NCBI RefSeq assembly: GCF_001642735.1
Contig: NZ_LWHM01000016.1
Span: 62,001-126,000 of the forward strand
DNA: 64,000 nucleotides
Direction: 5' to 3'
Origin: Pseudohongiella nitratireducens
GTDB taxonomy: Bacteria; Pseudomonadota; Gammaproteobacteria; Pseudomonadales; Pseudohongiellaceae
Shown: positions 35,349 through 43,520 of the stretch, one piece after another
Layout: each line of letters starts with the position of its first letter
How positions within the stretch are numbered: the stretch's first letter is position 1
Program-made: the position numbers and the translations under genes
The notes under the pieces: model-generated
What the model was told of the DNA's origin: nothing
Seen by the model: only the letters and a program-made list of their open reading frames with translations
Databases searched by the model: none

Positions 35349-37585
35349 CTTCCATTAGCAGACGCGGTTTTTTAGTCGGCGCCACAGTCGTTGGCGGAGG
35401 CTTATTGATGGGCTACGCCGCCACCCGCCCCAGTCGACACCAGCAGGCCAATGAACAGTTTGGTTCCCCAGAGAGCCCATTCCTGACCACCTGGCTGCGC
35501 ATTGACCAGGACAATACTGTTACCATTTACGTGCCCCATTCGGAAATGGGTCAGGGTGTCCTAACCTCTGTGCCCATGATGGCGGCTGATGAACTCGATG
35601 CTGACTGGGATCTGGTCAACGTTGAACAAGCGCCAGTTGACGATCAATTTGCCAACGGCGTGCTGGTTAAAGGGTTCGCGACCTCCATGGGCGTGACCAT
35701 CCCCTCTTTCCTCAATCGCATGGCTGATTATGCAACCCTGAAAGCGGCCCAGATCATGAACATGCAAATTACCGGGGGCAGCAGTTCCGTGCGCTTCACG
35801 GGCGAAATCGGCATGAGAACAGCAGGCGCCGCCGCTCGTCAGATGCTGGTAGAAAGTGCTGCTGCGCAATGGGGTGTACCTGCAGCCGAACTGGAGACTG
35901 CAAACAGTTTTGTCATGCATAGTGGCAGCGGTCGTCGCATCAGCTACGGAGAGCTGGCTACCACGGCCTCTCAACTGGAACCACCTCGTGCCCCCGTCCT
36001 GAAGCGGCCCGATCAATTTACTCTGATGGGACGTTCAATCCCCCGGACAGATATTCCGGCCAAAGTCGATGGGACAGCGCAGTTTGGCATTGATGCGCAA
36101 CCGGAAAACATGCTTTATGCCGCCGTATTGAACGCACCGGTGTTCGGAGCCACCCTCGCTGCAGTCAATAACAAAGCGGCCATCATGCAAAGACGTGGCA
36201 TTCAGGCTGTTGTTGAGCTTGAAGATGCAGTCGCAGTAGTCGCTGATAACTACTGGCGCGCCAGCCAGGCGGTGCAGGCGCTGGATGTGAGCTTTGCTGG
36301 TACAGAGTATGACCAGTCGACCAGCGACTCAATTTTTGCTGGCTATGAGGTGGCGCTGGATAATGAAGAACGTCATGATGACGTCGTCGAAGGAGACGCT
36401 GATACCGCGCTTAGTGATGCCAGCAATGTGATCACTGCCAGCTATCGCGTTCCTTACCTGGCACACGCCGCCATGGAGCCGATGAACTGTACGGTCCATG
36501 TCACCGATAACGGCATTGATGTATGGACAGGCACCCAGGATAACCTGGGCATTCGCGGCCAGGTTGCTGGCGTAGCTGAGGTTGATGAGAATCAGGTTCG
36601 TGTTCACGCCTGTTACCTTGGTGGCGGCTTTGGACGCCGCCTGCCTACCTCCACCAACACCATTGAACAGGCAACCCGAATTGCCATGCAGTTCGATGTG
36701 CCGGTGCAAACGTTATGGAGCCGTGAGGAAGATACCCGACAGGATTATTACCGCCCGGCGGTCACCAGCCGGTTCCGGGCCAGCTTCGACAGCAACGGCA
36801 ATCTGAACGCCTGGGAAAATATCTATATTGGTAAAAATGAGCCGGCAGAAGCAGCACATATCTCTTACGGTGTGCCTAACAAGAACATTCGCTATGTGGA
36901 AAGCCCAACCCATGTACCTTTTGGTGCCTGGCGAAGCGTAGCCCATTCCCAGCACACATTCTTCCTGGAATCGTTTACCGACGAACTGGCCTGGCAACAG
37001 CAAATGGATCCACTGGCATTCCGGCTGTCCTTGCTGGCCGACAAACCAAGACATCGCAGGGTATTACAGGAAGCTGCTGACCGGGCAGGCTGGGGACAGC
37101 CCTTACCCGAGGGACGCGCCCAAGGTATCGCCCTTCAGGAGTGTTTTGGCAGCGTTGTTGCTCAGGTTGCTGAGATCTCATTGCGTGACGATGGCAGCGT
37201 CAAAGTGGAAAAAGTCGTTTGCGCACTGGATTGTGGTCGTGTGGTTCATCCGGACAACGCCGCATCCCAGGTCGAAAGCGGAATTATCTATGGATTAACC
37301 GCAGCCCTGTACGGACAGATCAGCATCGAAGACGGTAAGGTCAAGGAAAGCAATTTCCATGACTACGAGATGGTCAGACTGTCAGAAACCCCCGACATTG
37401 AGAGCATTCTGCTGGAAAGCCCGGGAGCCCCTGTCGGTGGGCTGGGTGAACCGGCGACGCCACCAATTGCAGCCGCCGTGAGCAACGCTGTGTTCGCATT
37501 GACCGGGCAACGTATTCGGGAATTGCCGCTAAAGCGTTATCAGTTTCTGCCCACCCCACAGGAAGACGGCGCCCGTTCGGCCTGA
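35345..37585 (+). CDS. iorB: Molybdopterin large subunit, isoquinoline 1-oxidoreductase / aldehyde dehydrogenase type, Tat-exported
   Basis: A 746-residue molybdenum-cofactor subunit. It starts with a twin-arginine signal (SRRGFLVGATVVGGGLL, residues about 5-22), so the folded enzyme goes to the periplasm, probably carrying the small subunit with it. Cofactor motifs are intact: MGQGVLTSVPMMAADELD, AHAAMEPMNCTVHV, LGGGFGRRLPT, GAWRSVAHS and the C-terminal GGLGEPATPPIAAAVSNAV with the catalytic Glu. The Met at 35345 is chosen because AGGAG precedes it and the Tat motif follows at once; a frame extending to 35225 is not the start. Substrates in the family are N-heterocycles and aldehydes; the real one here is unknown. 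Confidence 0.93.
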   Translation: MTSISRRGFLVGATVVGGGLLMGYAATRPSRHQQANEQFGSPESPFLTTWLRIDQDNTVTIYVPHSEMGQGVLTSVPMMAADELDADWDLVNVEQAPVDDQFANGVLVKGFATSMGVTIPSFLNRMADYATLKAAQIMNMQITGGSSSVRFTGEIGMRTAGAAARQMLVESAAAQWGVPAAELETANSFVMHSGSGRRISYGELATTASQLEPPRAPVLKRPDQFTLMGRSIPRTDIPAKVDGTAQFGIDAQPENMLYAAVLNAPVFGATLAAVNNKAAIMQRRGIQAVVELEDAVAVVADNYWRASQAVQALDVSFAGTEYDQSTSDSIFAGYEVALDNEERHDDVVEGDADTALSDASNVITASYRVPYLAHAAMEPMNCTVHVTDNGIDVWTGTQDNLGIRGQVAGVAEVDENQVRVHACYLGGGFGRRLPTSTNTIEQATRIAMQFDVPVQTLWSREEDTRQDYYRPAVTSRFRASFDSNGNLNAWENIYIGKNEPAEAAHISYGVPNKNIRYVESPTHVPFGAWRSVAHSQHTFFLESFTDELAWQQQMDPLAFRLSLLADKPRHRRVLQEAADRAGWGQPLPEGRAQGIALQECFGSVVAQVAEISLRDDGSVKVEKVVCALDCGRVVHPDNAASQVESGIIYGLTAALYGQISIEDGKVKESNFHDYEMVRLSETPDIESILLESPGAPVGGLGEPATPPIAAAVSNAVFALTGQRIRELPLKRYQFLPTPQEDGARSA

Positions 37586-37630
37586 CGCCTGTGCGATAGC
37601 GCAAACTGCCTACCAGAGGTCGCTTGTGTG

Positions 37631-37669
37631 TGTCTGACGACAATAGGGCAATACCCTTGTCGTCAGACA
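37631..37669. terminator. Hairpin between convergent iorB and oxyR
   Basis: Perfect 13-bp arms TGTCTGACGACAA (37631-37643) and TTGTCGTCAGACA (37657-37669), with an inner GGG/CCC pair. No clean T-run flanks it, but its placement in a 107-bp convergent gap suggests bidirectional termination. Confidence 0.65.
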
Positions 37670-37692
37670 ACTCAGCTCACTTCAACCACGCT

Positions 37693-38598
37693 TCACACTG
37701 GACGATAGTGGTTACGAATAAAGTCACCCAGCATCTGAAACTCTGCGTGTCGGGTACTGGCCTTGCGCCAGACAAGGCCGATTTGCCGGTAGCTGTTAGG
37801 CTCCAGTGGCTCGGTCTTGATATGTGTATTTTTGAGCAGCGGTGACTGGATTGCCATTTCCGGCAGGAAAGTCACCCCAAGGTCGGCATCAACCATCTGT
37901 ACCAGTGTTAGCAAACTGGTGGCAGTAATGCTGCTGACTTTATCTGCATGCTTGATATTGCATGCCGCCAAAGCGTGATCACGAAGACAGTGACCATCCT
38001 CGAGTAGCAATATGCTGTCAGAGGGCAATTGTTCAGTGGCGTAACTTGCCTGCTCTGTGGAAAATCTGCTGTGCTCGTGATGCGCAAGAAAAAAGTGATC
38101 GTCGAACAAAGGCATTTCGGCCACATTTCTCAGGTCATAGGGCAAAGCGATCAGAATCAGATCCAGTTCGCCTTCCATTAACCGTTCATACACCCGCTCA
38201 GTCAGATCTTCTTTCAGATACAGCCGTAATGAAGGGTAGGACTCCCGCAAGGCTGGAAGAAGGCTGGGCAGCAGGAAAGGGGCAATGGTAGGTATAACCC
38301 CCATCTTCAGCTGCCCGGTTAGTGGTGCCTGATTCCCTTTGGCCATATCCACCAAATCCTCCAGGTCGCGAAGTACAACACGCGCCTGCCGGGCCACATC
38401 ACGCCCCAGACTGGTTATCGTGACGTTTTTATTGGTTCGGTCAACCAGCTGAATATTCAGCAGATTTTCTAATTCTTTGATAGCTACACTGAAGGCTGGC
38501 TGGGAGACAAAGCAGGACTCAGCTGCTTTACCAAAGTGCCCATGCTGTTCCAGTGCGACAAAGTAGCGAAGTTGCTTTGTTGTCGGTAAATGGCTCAT
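37693..38598 (-). CDS. oxyR: Peroxide-sensing LysR regulator OxyR
   Basis: A 301-residue LysR activator of the peroxide response. The N-terminal winged helix (about 5-65) contains HFGKAAESCFVSQPAFSVAIKELE. The sensing pair is present: Cys204 in LLLEDGHCLRDHAL and Cys213 nine residues on, exactly the E. coli Cys199-Cys208 spacing, with the conserved LEDGHCLRD context. The C-terminal VDADLGVTFLPEMA also matches OxyR. No catalase or ahpC gene is adjacent in the window. The divergent side (38.6-38.8 kb) carries a strong terminator without a gene. Confidence 0.96.
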   Translation of the reverse strand: MSHLPTTKQLRYFVALEQHGHFGKAAESCFVSQPAFSVAIKELENLLNIQLVDRTNKNVTITSLGRDVARQARVVLRDLEDLVDMAKGNQAPLTGQLKMGVIPTIAPFLLPSLLPALRESYPSLRLYLKEDLTERVYERLMEGELDLILIALPYDLRNVAEMPLFDDHFFLAHHEHSRFSTEQASYATEQLPSDSILLLEDGHCLRDHALAACNIKHADKVSSITATSLLTLVQMVDADLGVTFLPEMAIQSPLLKNTHIKTEPLEPNSYRQIGLVWRKASTRHAEFQMLGDFIRNHYRPV

Positions 38599-38634
38599 TC
38601 AAACACCAAAGTACGATTTATTTATAATATCACT

Positions 38635-38742
38635 TTAATACATTTAATCCATTTTATCTATCATTATCTAATAAGCTACTACCAACTTAATTAATCCCTC
38701 TTCGCCGGAACAGTTCCCTCCTTTCAGTTCCGGCATTTTTTT
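38635..38742 (+). ncRNA. Candidate small RNA divergent from oxyR
   Basis: A plus-strand intrinsic terminator at 38704-38742 lies about 105 bases from the oxyR start, and no plus-strand gene precedes it for 1.1 kb. A TATAAT at 38623-38628 would start a transcript near 38635, giving an RNA of roughly 105 nt. The -35 region is weak, as is usual at activator-dependent promoters. The terminator loop exposes CCCTCCTTT, complementary to a Shine-Dalgarno sequence. The location mirrors E. coli oxyS, but no sequence similarity to OxyS is seen. Boundaries are inferred. Confidence 0.3.
38704..38742 (+). terminator. Intrinsic terminator without an upstream gene
   Basis: Arms GCCGGAAC (38704-38711) and GTTCCGGC (38727-38734) form a perfect 8-bp stem with a 15-base pyrimidine-rich loop, followed by A and seven T residues (38736-38742). 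The direction is plus strand only. Confidence 0.85.
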
Positions 38743-38825
38743 CCCTGCTGCTGACAAATTTCATTACACTATTATCTTCACAACTGTCACCATTGTGACT
38801 GTATCACTAGGCATGCTGGAGGAGT

Positions 38826-39266
38826 ATGAAGCGGTTAACCTGCAAAGCCCCACTACCAAAGATGATCCTGGCTCAGGTGTTTTCAATCCTGGTGGTTTTA
38901 GGAGGTGGGTATTCAACCCTGGAGGCAAACGAGCCTGACTGGAATGGCTACTGGGCCATTGAAGCGTTCAACTTTATGATCGAGGTGGACGCCACAACAA
39001 ACAGCTTTGAGGTGATACCGGTGCTGCCGGCAACACTACCCTGGACGCCTGGAGTTGGAGAAATTCGAGACGGAAAAGGTTATATCAATGTCGAATACCA
39101 GGGTGTCTCGGCCAATTTACTGGTACAGCTGACAGACCCAGACACGGCACTGGTGCAGCCCATTAACTGCATGCCCGAGTACCATATGTTATGCGCGCTG
39201 GCGCAGAGCCAGCGCGCGATTCTGACTCGGGTGGACTATCAACCCAGCATCAGCCCAGTTCGTTAA
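38826..39266 (+). CDS. Small exported protein of unknown function
   Basis: A 146-residue protein, not recognised. The N-terminus (basic, then hydrophobic MILAQVFSILVVLGGGYSTLEA) looks like a signal peptide with cleavage near residue 34. The mature part begins NEPDWNGYWAIEAFNFMIEVD and is beta-rich, with two cysteines (NCMPEYHMLC) close enough to form a disulfide. A good ribosome site, GGAGGAG, precedes the start. Its last 17 bases overlap the end of the convergent clpP-like gene. A strong ribosome site and export signal make it a likely real gene. Confidence 0.7.
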   Translation: MKRLTCKAPLPKMILAQVFSILVVLGGGYSTLEANEPDWNGYWAIEAFNFMIEVDATTNSFEVIPVLPATLPWTPGVGEIRDGKGYINVEYQGVSANLLVQLTDPDTALVQPINCMPEYHMLCALAQSQRAILTRVDYQPSISPVR

Positions 39267-39837
39267 ACTGACGGATGCATTTACCGACGATGCCATAATC
39301 AATGGCTTCCTCGACTGTCATCCAGTAATCCCGGTCCGTGTCTTTTGCGACCCGCTCGTATGGTTGCCCTGTTTCATCAGCAATCAGACGATTGATACGT
39401 TCACGCATTTTTACAATCTGTTCAGCCTGTATTTTTATATCAGAAGCACGGCCACGTGACCCGCCGGAAGGCTGATGCACCAGAAAGCGGGTATTCGGCA
39501 AAGCAAACCTGTGCTCTTTCTTGGCGGCCAGGTAGATATTCGTTGCTGCGCTGGCCACCCAGCCGGTACCCACGACCCGTACAACGGGCTTGATAAACTT
39601 GATGATGTCGTAAACCACATCACCAGACTCCACATGACCACCCGGCGAGCTGATATACAGGGTAATCGGCTCGTCACTCTCTCCCGCCAGGGCCAGCAGG
39701 CGCTCAGTGGTTGTTCGGGCAATGGTGTCGTTGATTTCACCAAAAATGGTCACCGCCCGGGATTTAAAAAGTTTCTCCTCCAGAAATTTCGCCGAAGATT
39801 TAGACGACTGTTCTGATCCGGACAAGACATTTGTCAT
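39250..39837 (-). CDS. clpP: ClpP-family serine protease, ClpP2-like paralogue
   Basis: A 195-residue proteolytic subunit of the ClpP family. The catalytic triad falls at Ser96 (GTGWVASAATN), His121 (RFLVHQPSGG) and Asp170 (DTDRDYW), nearly the same numbering as mature E. coli ClpP. ISSPGGHVESGD and PNTRFLVHQP are well conserved, but GWVASAATNIYLA replaces the usual GQAASMGAFLL. No clpX or tig is adjacent, so this is not the main cellular ClpP; it resembles the second ClpP of Pseudomonas. GGAG lies 8 bases before the Met at 39837, preferred over a six-residue extension. It lies 51 bp after the RND-type exporter gene. Confidence 0.9.
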   Translation of the reverse strand: MTNVLSGSEQSSKSSAKFLEEKLFKSRAVTIFGEINDTIARTTTERLLALAGESDEPITLYISSPGGHVESGDVVYDIIKFIKPVVRVVGTGWVASAATNIYLAAKKEHRFALPNTRFLVHQPSGGSRGRASDIKIQAEQIVKMRERINRLIADETGQPYERVAKDTDRDYWMTVEEAIDYGIVGKCIRQFNELG

Positions 39838-39888
39838 AGTGAAAACTCCAATCAATATTCGGTTACAAAAAAACTGCTCGCGATAATA

Positions 39889-42405
39889 TCACGAGTTGTG
39901 GCCGGGATAACTCTCTTTCCCCAGCGGCTGAAAGCTGATCAACAACCGTGGCAGCAACGTCAACGCGCCCAGCAAGGCCACCAGCATGGCAATACTGGTC
40001 AGCAGCCCAAACACCATCGTCGGTTTAAAGTTTGACAGCACCAGAATGGAGAAGCCGGCAACGATAGTCAGTGACGTGTAATACATGGCACGCGCAATAC
40101 TGTTATGGCAGTAGTACATCGTCTCTTTATAGTTGCCCAGCCGGTGAAACTCGCGACGGAAGCGGTGCATATAATGAATAGTATTATCCACACCAATCCC
40201 GATGGAAATGGCGGCTATTGTGATGGTCATAATATCCAGCGGAATGCTTAACCAGCCCATCACGCCAAGCACCAGGGCTGCCGCGATGATATTGGGGATA
40301 ATACAGATAATGGCAATCTTTAAAGACCGGAACAACAGCAGGAACATCAGCATAATCGCGCCCAGCACCACGCCAAGCGTCAGAATCTGGGACTGATACA
40401 GACTTTGCAGAACATTGTTGTACAGTACCAGCGTACCGGTGACATGCACTTGATCCGGGGCAAAACCGAACTCTTCCTGCAAGCCAGTTTCAATGCCTTC
40501 AATCAAGGCATTTCTGTTCAGGTTGGGGTCAGACTCAATCACCCGTACATTAAAACGAGCCTCATTGTGTTCTACTGACACAAAGGGCGTCAGCACCGTT
40601 TCTCGCAACGAATCCGGCAACATAGAGTACAGCAGTGCCCACAAAAAGCTGTCTACCGGTTGATCGCCATTGAGCTGTTCTGCTAACTGAACGACAGCAC
40701 CGAAAGAAAGTACCTTACCGGTTTGCGGATTGTTATCCAGGTATTCGTGGATATTGCGCAGCTGGTTCATTTTATCCGCAGTGAACCAGTAGGCGTTATC
40801 CGCACCGTCATCTGCGCCAGCGTCATCGAAATCATCAAAGCCATCATCGAAACCGCCGTCGAAGTCATCGAAACCGTCATCAAATCCTGCATCTTCAGGT
40901 AACTGGACCACCACATCAAAGGCCAGCGTGCCACCCAGCTTTTCATCGAAAAGTTTCATGCCCTGGTAGATCTCGGTGTCCTCATCGAAATAGGCAATAA
41001 AACTGTTCTCCACCTGCAGCCGAGTCAAACCAACAGCACTTAGCACAAAGATCAGCGCAAAGACCCAAAACACGCCCTTCCCAGCATGTTCAGTGACTTT
41101 GGCAAGAGAGTTTGTGACATTGATCTTGGCGGTTTTTAAAGGTTGTACTTTTTCTGGCGGCAACAAAGACATCAAGGCTGGAAACAGCAGGAACACAATG
41201 ATCAAGGCGGTGATAACGCCCATGACCATAATCCAGCCAAAGGAAATAATGGGACTGATCCCGCTCACAAGCAAAGACCCGAACGCCACGATTGTTGTCA
41301 GCGCGGTATAAAGGCAAGGCTTGAACATCACCAGTACGGCATGTTGCAGGATCCTGCGCTGGCTGCTGAAACGCCGGGTAGCACGTAATTCGCGATAACG
41401 GACAATCAAATGTACCGTCAGTGAGATAGTAATAATCAGCAGCAAAGACAGGAAGTTTGATGAAACAACCGTCACCCGCCAGTCCATGAAGCCCAGTATA
41501 CCCACCACTATCACACCTGCTACAGCACAACAGCTCAATGGCAGAAATACCCAGCGAAAGCGACGGAATATCAGACCCAGCGCGACCACAATAAAGGCAA
41601 ATACACCGATACTGAAAGTCGCCAGATCGCTTTGTACAAAGGTCACCAGATCATCTGCGATCATTGGTGCACCGCCTAAATACAGCGTAACTTCGTCCTG
41701 ATACTCTGCCAGGATCTGGCGAATCTCTTCTATGTCCCGGTGCCGCCTCTCAGCTGATTCGACACTGTACTCGTCATACGTCTCACTGACCTGCTGCAAC
41801 TCTTCGGCTTGCGCCTCGGTCAGCTCCTGCTCTTCTGCCAGGTTACGTAACTCTGTACGCCGGTTGACCAGTTCAGTGTAACGTTCATCTGCTGCAAAGC
41901 TGACCAGCATGGCCGATGTTTCGCCGTCAGGACTGATAATGGCATTGCGGAACACCGGGCTATTCATCAACTCTTGCCGAGCCGCTTCACGGTCAACACC
42001 TTCGTCAGCCAGCGTGTCGTAATCCTCGGAAATCCCGGTTAGGGGTGTATCACCAAACAAAGGTACATTGAGCAGACTGTCGACAGATTCAACCCGCTCC
42101 ATGGCCAGCAAGTCCTGACGAATCTGAGACATGATGGTAAGTGAGCGATCACTTATCAAATCCATGTTCTTCGGTGTAAACGCAACAGTTACAGAGTCGC
42201 GCACACCGTATCGCTGGTTCACCTCACGTGAGTATTCCAACTCGGTGTCGCCTTCCATGAGCAGCGAGTCCGCTGACACATCCAGGCGGAACCGCTGGGC
42301 AAAATATCCCAGCGTTACCAGCAACACAGCCACCAGGGCAATAGCCAGCCAAGGTCGTTGAAATACCAGCGCAGAATAACGACGCGCGACAGTTGATCGA
42401 AGCAT
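39889..42405 (-). CDS. RND/MMPL-family exporter with Asp-rich periplasmic insert
   Basis: An 838-residue inner-membrane protein of the MMPL-like RND family, with two repeats of one plus five membrane helices. The first helix lies near 19-38, a helix block near 255-420, the seventh helix near 445-465, and a second block near 680-825. The two large loops between helices 1-2 and 7-8 are periplasmic. Conserved second-half text includes ISIGIGVDNTIHYMHRFRRE. Such proteins move lipids or hydrophobic molecules. No membrane-fusion or outer-membrane partner is adjacent. The second loop opens with a run of Gly-Phe-Asp-Asp repeats (about residues 504-536). The ATG at 42405 is chosen over a TTG three codons upstream; the ribosome site is weak for both. 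Confidence 0.9.
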   Translation of the reverse strand: MLRSTVARRYSALVFQRPWLAIALVAVLLVTLGYFAQRFRLDVSADSLLMEGDTELEYSREVNQRYGVRDSVTVAFTPKNMDLISDRSLTIMSQIRQDLLAMERVESVDSLLNVPLFGDTPLTGISEDYDTLADEGVDREAARQELMNSPVFRNAIISPDGETSAMLVSFAADERYTELVNRRTELRNLAEEQELTEAQAEELQQVSETYDEYSVESAERRHRDIEEIRQILAEYQDEVTLYLGGAPMIADDLVTFVQSDLATFSIGVFAFIVVALGLIFRRFRWVFLPLSCCAVAGVIVVGILGFMDWRVTVVSSNFLSLLLIITISLTVHLIVRYRELRATRRFSSQRRILQHAVLVMFKPCLYTALTTIVAFGSLLVSGISPIISFGWIMVMGVITALIIVFLLFPALMSLLPPEKVQPLKTAKINVTNSLAKVTEHAGKGVFWVFALIFVLSAVGLTRLQVENSFIAYFDEDTEIYQGMKLFDEKLGGTLAFDVVVQLPEDAGFDDGFDDFDGGFDDGFDDFDDAGADDGADNAYWFTADKMNQLRNIHEYLDNNPQTGKVLSFGAVVQLAEQLNGDQPVDSFLWALLYSMLPDSLRETVLTPFVSVEHNEARFNVRVIESDPNLNRNALIEGIETGLQEEFGFAPDQVHVTGTLVLYNNVLQSLYQSQILTLGVVLGAIMLMFLLLFRSLKIAIICIIPNIIAAALVLGVMGWLSIPLDIMTITIAAISIGIGVDNTIHYMHRFRREFHRLGNYKETMYYCHNSIARAMYYTSLTIVAGFSILVLSNFKPTMVFGLLTSIAMLVALLGALTLLPRLLISFQPLGKESYPGHNS
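40799..40895. repeat. Degenerate short repeats coding an Asp/Gly/Phe-rich segment
   Basis: Within the exporter gene, units related to TCATCGAAATCATCAAAG recur about five times and encode GFDDGFDDFD, GGFDDGFDDFDD and ADDGADN. The segment holds about 18 Asp in 33 residues and lies at the start of the second periplasmic loop. The DNA looks expanded by slippage, though with several synonymous differences. Confidence 0.85.
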
Positions 42406-42798
42406 CTGTTTCAAACCATCCCAATCTGTGAAAAAAGATGCGGAAACTATACAGCTTTAGTGGAAAAAATGTCATAGCCGCAAGTCATACGGCATATCGC
42501 TTGTTATTCGACTGAAAAACCGAACACTTGCCCGATAACTGACAAATTGGCATTTACAATAACTATCATAGACTTACAATGCCAATTGCGCGTTCTTTCA
42601 GACAATACAATCACAATTCGTCACAATCTCAGACTTGCTATAACTGCGGATAATTGTTGTATTAGTAGCCAAGAAGGAAGAAGCCAATATTCGCAGCTGT
42701 TTATAACAAAGATAAAAAGCAATCAAATCCAGACTGACGTATCTGACCGTATTGGTGCAGGACATTCAAGGTTTGGGAGAGCAACACAGGAGTTTGCT
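42406..42798. other. Intergenic region between exporter and redoxin genes (393 bp)
   Basis: AT-rich divergent promoter region. The redoxin reading frame stays open upstream to 42547, but that part has no family similarity or ribosome site and looks non-coding. The clearest element is the inverted repeat at 42545-42587. No other feature is seen. Confidence 0.5.
42545..42587. promoter_or_regulatory. Inverted repeat in exporter/redoxin intergenic region
   Basis: Perfect 10-bp arms AATTGGCATT (42545-42554) and AATGCCAATT (42578-42587), 23 bases apart. Arm centres are about three helical turns apart, which suits two dimer half-sites or a looping operator. No regulator is assigned. Confidence 0.4.
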
Positions 42799-43395
42799 AT
42801 GTTGAAATTCAAGTCACTGATTTTACTTGCCATGCTGGCAAGTGTGTCCGTTTTCAGCCACGCTGAAGATTACTTGAAGTCCATTAAGGAATTTGAGCTT
42901 AAAGATCAAAACGGAAACATGCATTCGCTGGACGACTATGCAGATAAAGACTACATCGTTGTCTACACGCATGGCTCAGGCTGCCCGATTGCACGACTTT
43001 CGGTACCTGAATATGTAAAACTGGAAAAAGAGTATTCGCAGCAGAATATCGAATTCCTGATGCTGAATTCTTTTATCCAGGATGATATTCCACGCATCAA
43101 AAATGAAGCGGAAGAGTTTAATATCACCTTCCCTATTCTGAAAGATGCGGATCAGTCTGTTGGCCGCTCATTAGGGGCAGAAAGAACAGCAGAAGCTTTC
43201 ATTATTGACCCAAGAACCCAGGAAGTGCTGTTCCGTGGCCCAATCAATGATGGCCTGGGTTATGAAACCCAACGCACAGTGGTAGAGAACCACTACCTGA
43301 AAAATGCGCTGGATACGATTATCGCTGGCGGCTCAGTGAACATGAGCGATATTCCTGACGCCAAAGGTTGCTTGATTGGTTATTTCCTGAGCTGA
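42799..43395 (+). CDS. Exported redoxin-domain protein with C-terminal GCLI motif
   Basis: A 198-residue thioredoxin-fold protein with a signal peptide (cleavage near HAED, residue 22), so it is periplasmic. A single active-site-like Cys62 occurs in HGSGCPIARLSVPEY; the usual resolving Cys two or three residues away is missing. A second Cys191 lies in the C-terminal DAKGCLIGYF. The pattern G-C-P-I-A-R plus a terminal G-C-L-I is seen in redoxin domains that accompany copper-type monooxygenases and related secreted oxidative proteins; none is encoded beside it. The start at 42799 has AGGAG 7 bases upstream. It is a single-gene transcript ended by a strong terminator. The role in thiol or peroxide chemistry is inferred. 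Confidence 0.82.
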   Translation: MLKFKSLILLAMLASVSVFSHAEDYLKSIKEFELKDQNGNMHSLDDYADKDYIVVYTHGSGCPIARLSVPEYVKLEKEYSQQNIEFLMLNSFIQDDIPRIKNEAEEFNITFPILKDADQSVGRSLGAERTAEAFIIDPRTQEVLFRGPINDGLGYETQRTVVENHYLKNALDTIIAGGSVNMSDIPDAKGCLIGYFLS

Positions 43396-43420
43396 TCAGA
43401 CTCGACCTAACCATTAAAAA

Positions 43421-43454
43421 AGCCGCAATGTAATTCACATTGCGGCTTTTTTTT
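43421..43454. terminator. Strong bidirectional intrinsic terminator
   Basis: Perfect 11-bp arms AGCCGCAATGT (43421-43431) and ACATTGCGGCT (43437-43447), a 5-base loop, a following T-run to 43454 and a preceding A-run. It ends both the redoxin gene and the convergent fpr gene. Confidence 0.93.
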
Positions 43455-43520
43455 GCCTGGCTGAACTCGGATCAACACAACTTTCTGTCGATCAGTGTAC
43501 AGACCTTCGTCGCTGTCCCG

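Noticed and set aside
41090-41530. A 146-codon minus-strand frame within the exporter gene
   Set aside because: It runs in another frame of the conserved membrane block and has no family features of its own.
42547-42798. Upstream extension of the redoxin gene by 84 codons
   Set aside because: The extension has no redoxin similarity, would bury the signal peptide, and a good AGGAG stands before the Met at 42799.
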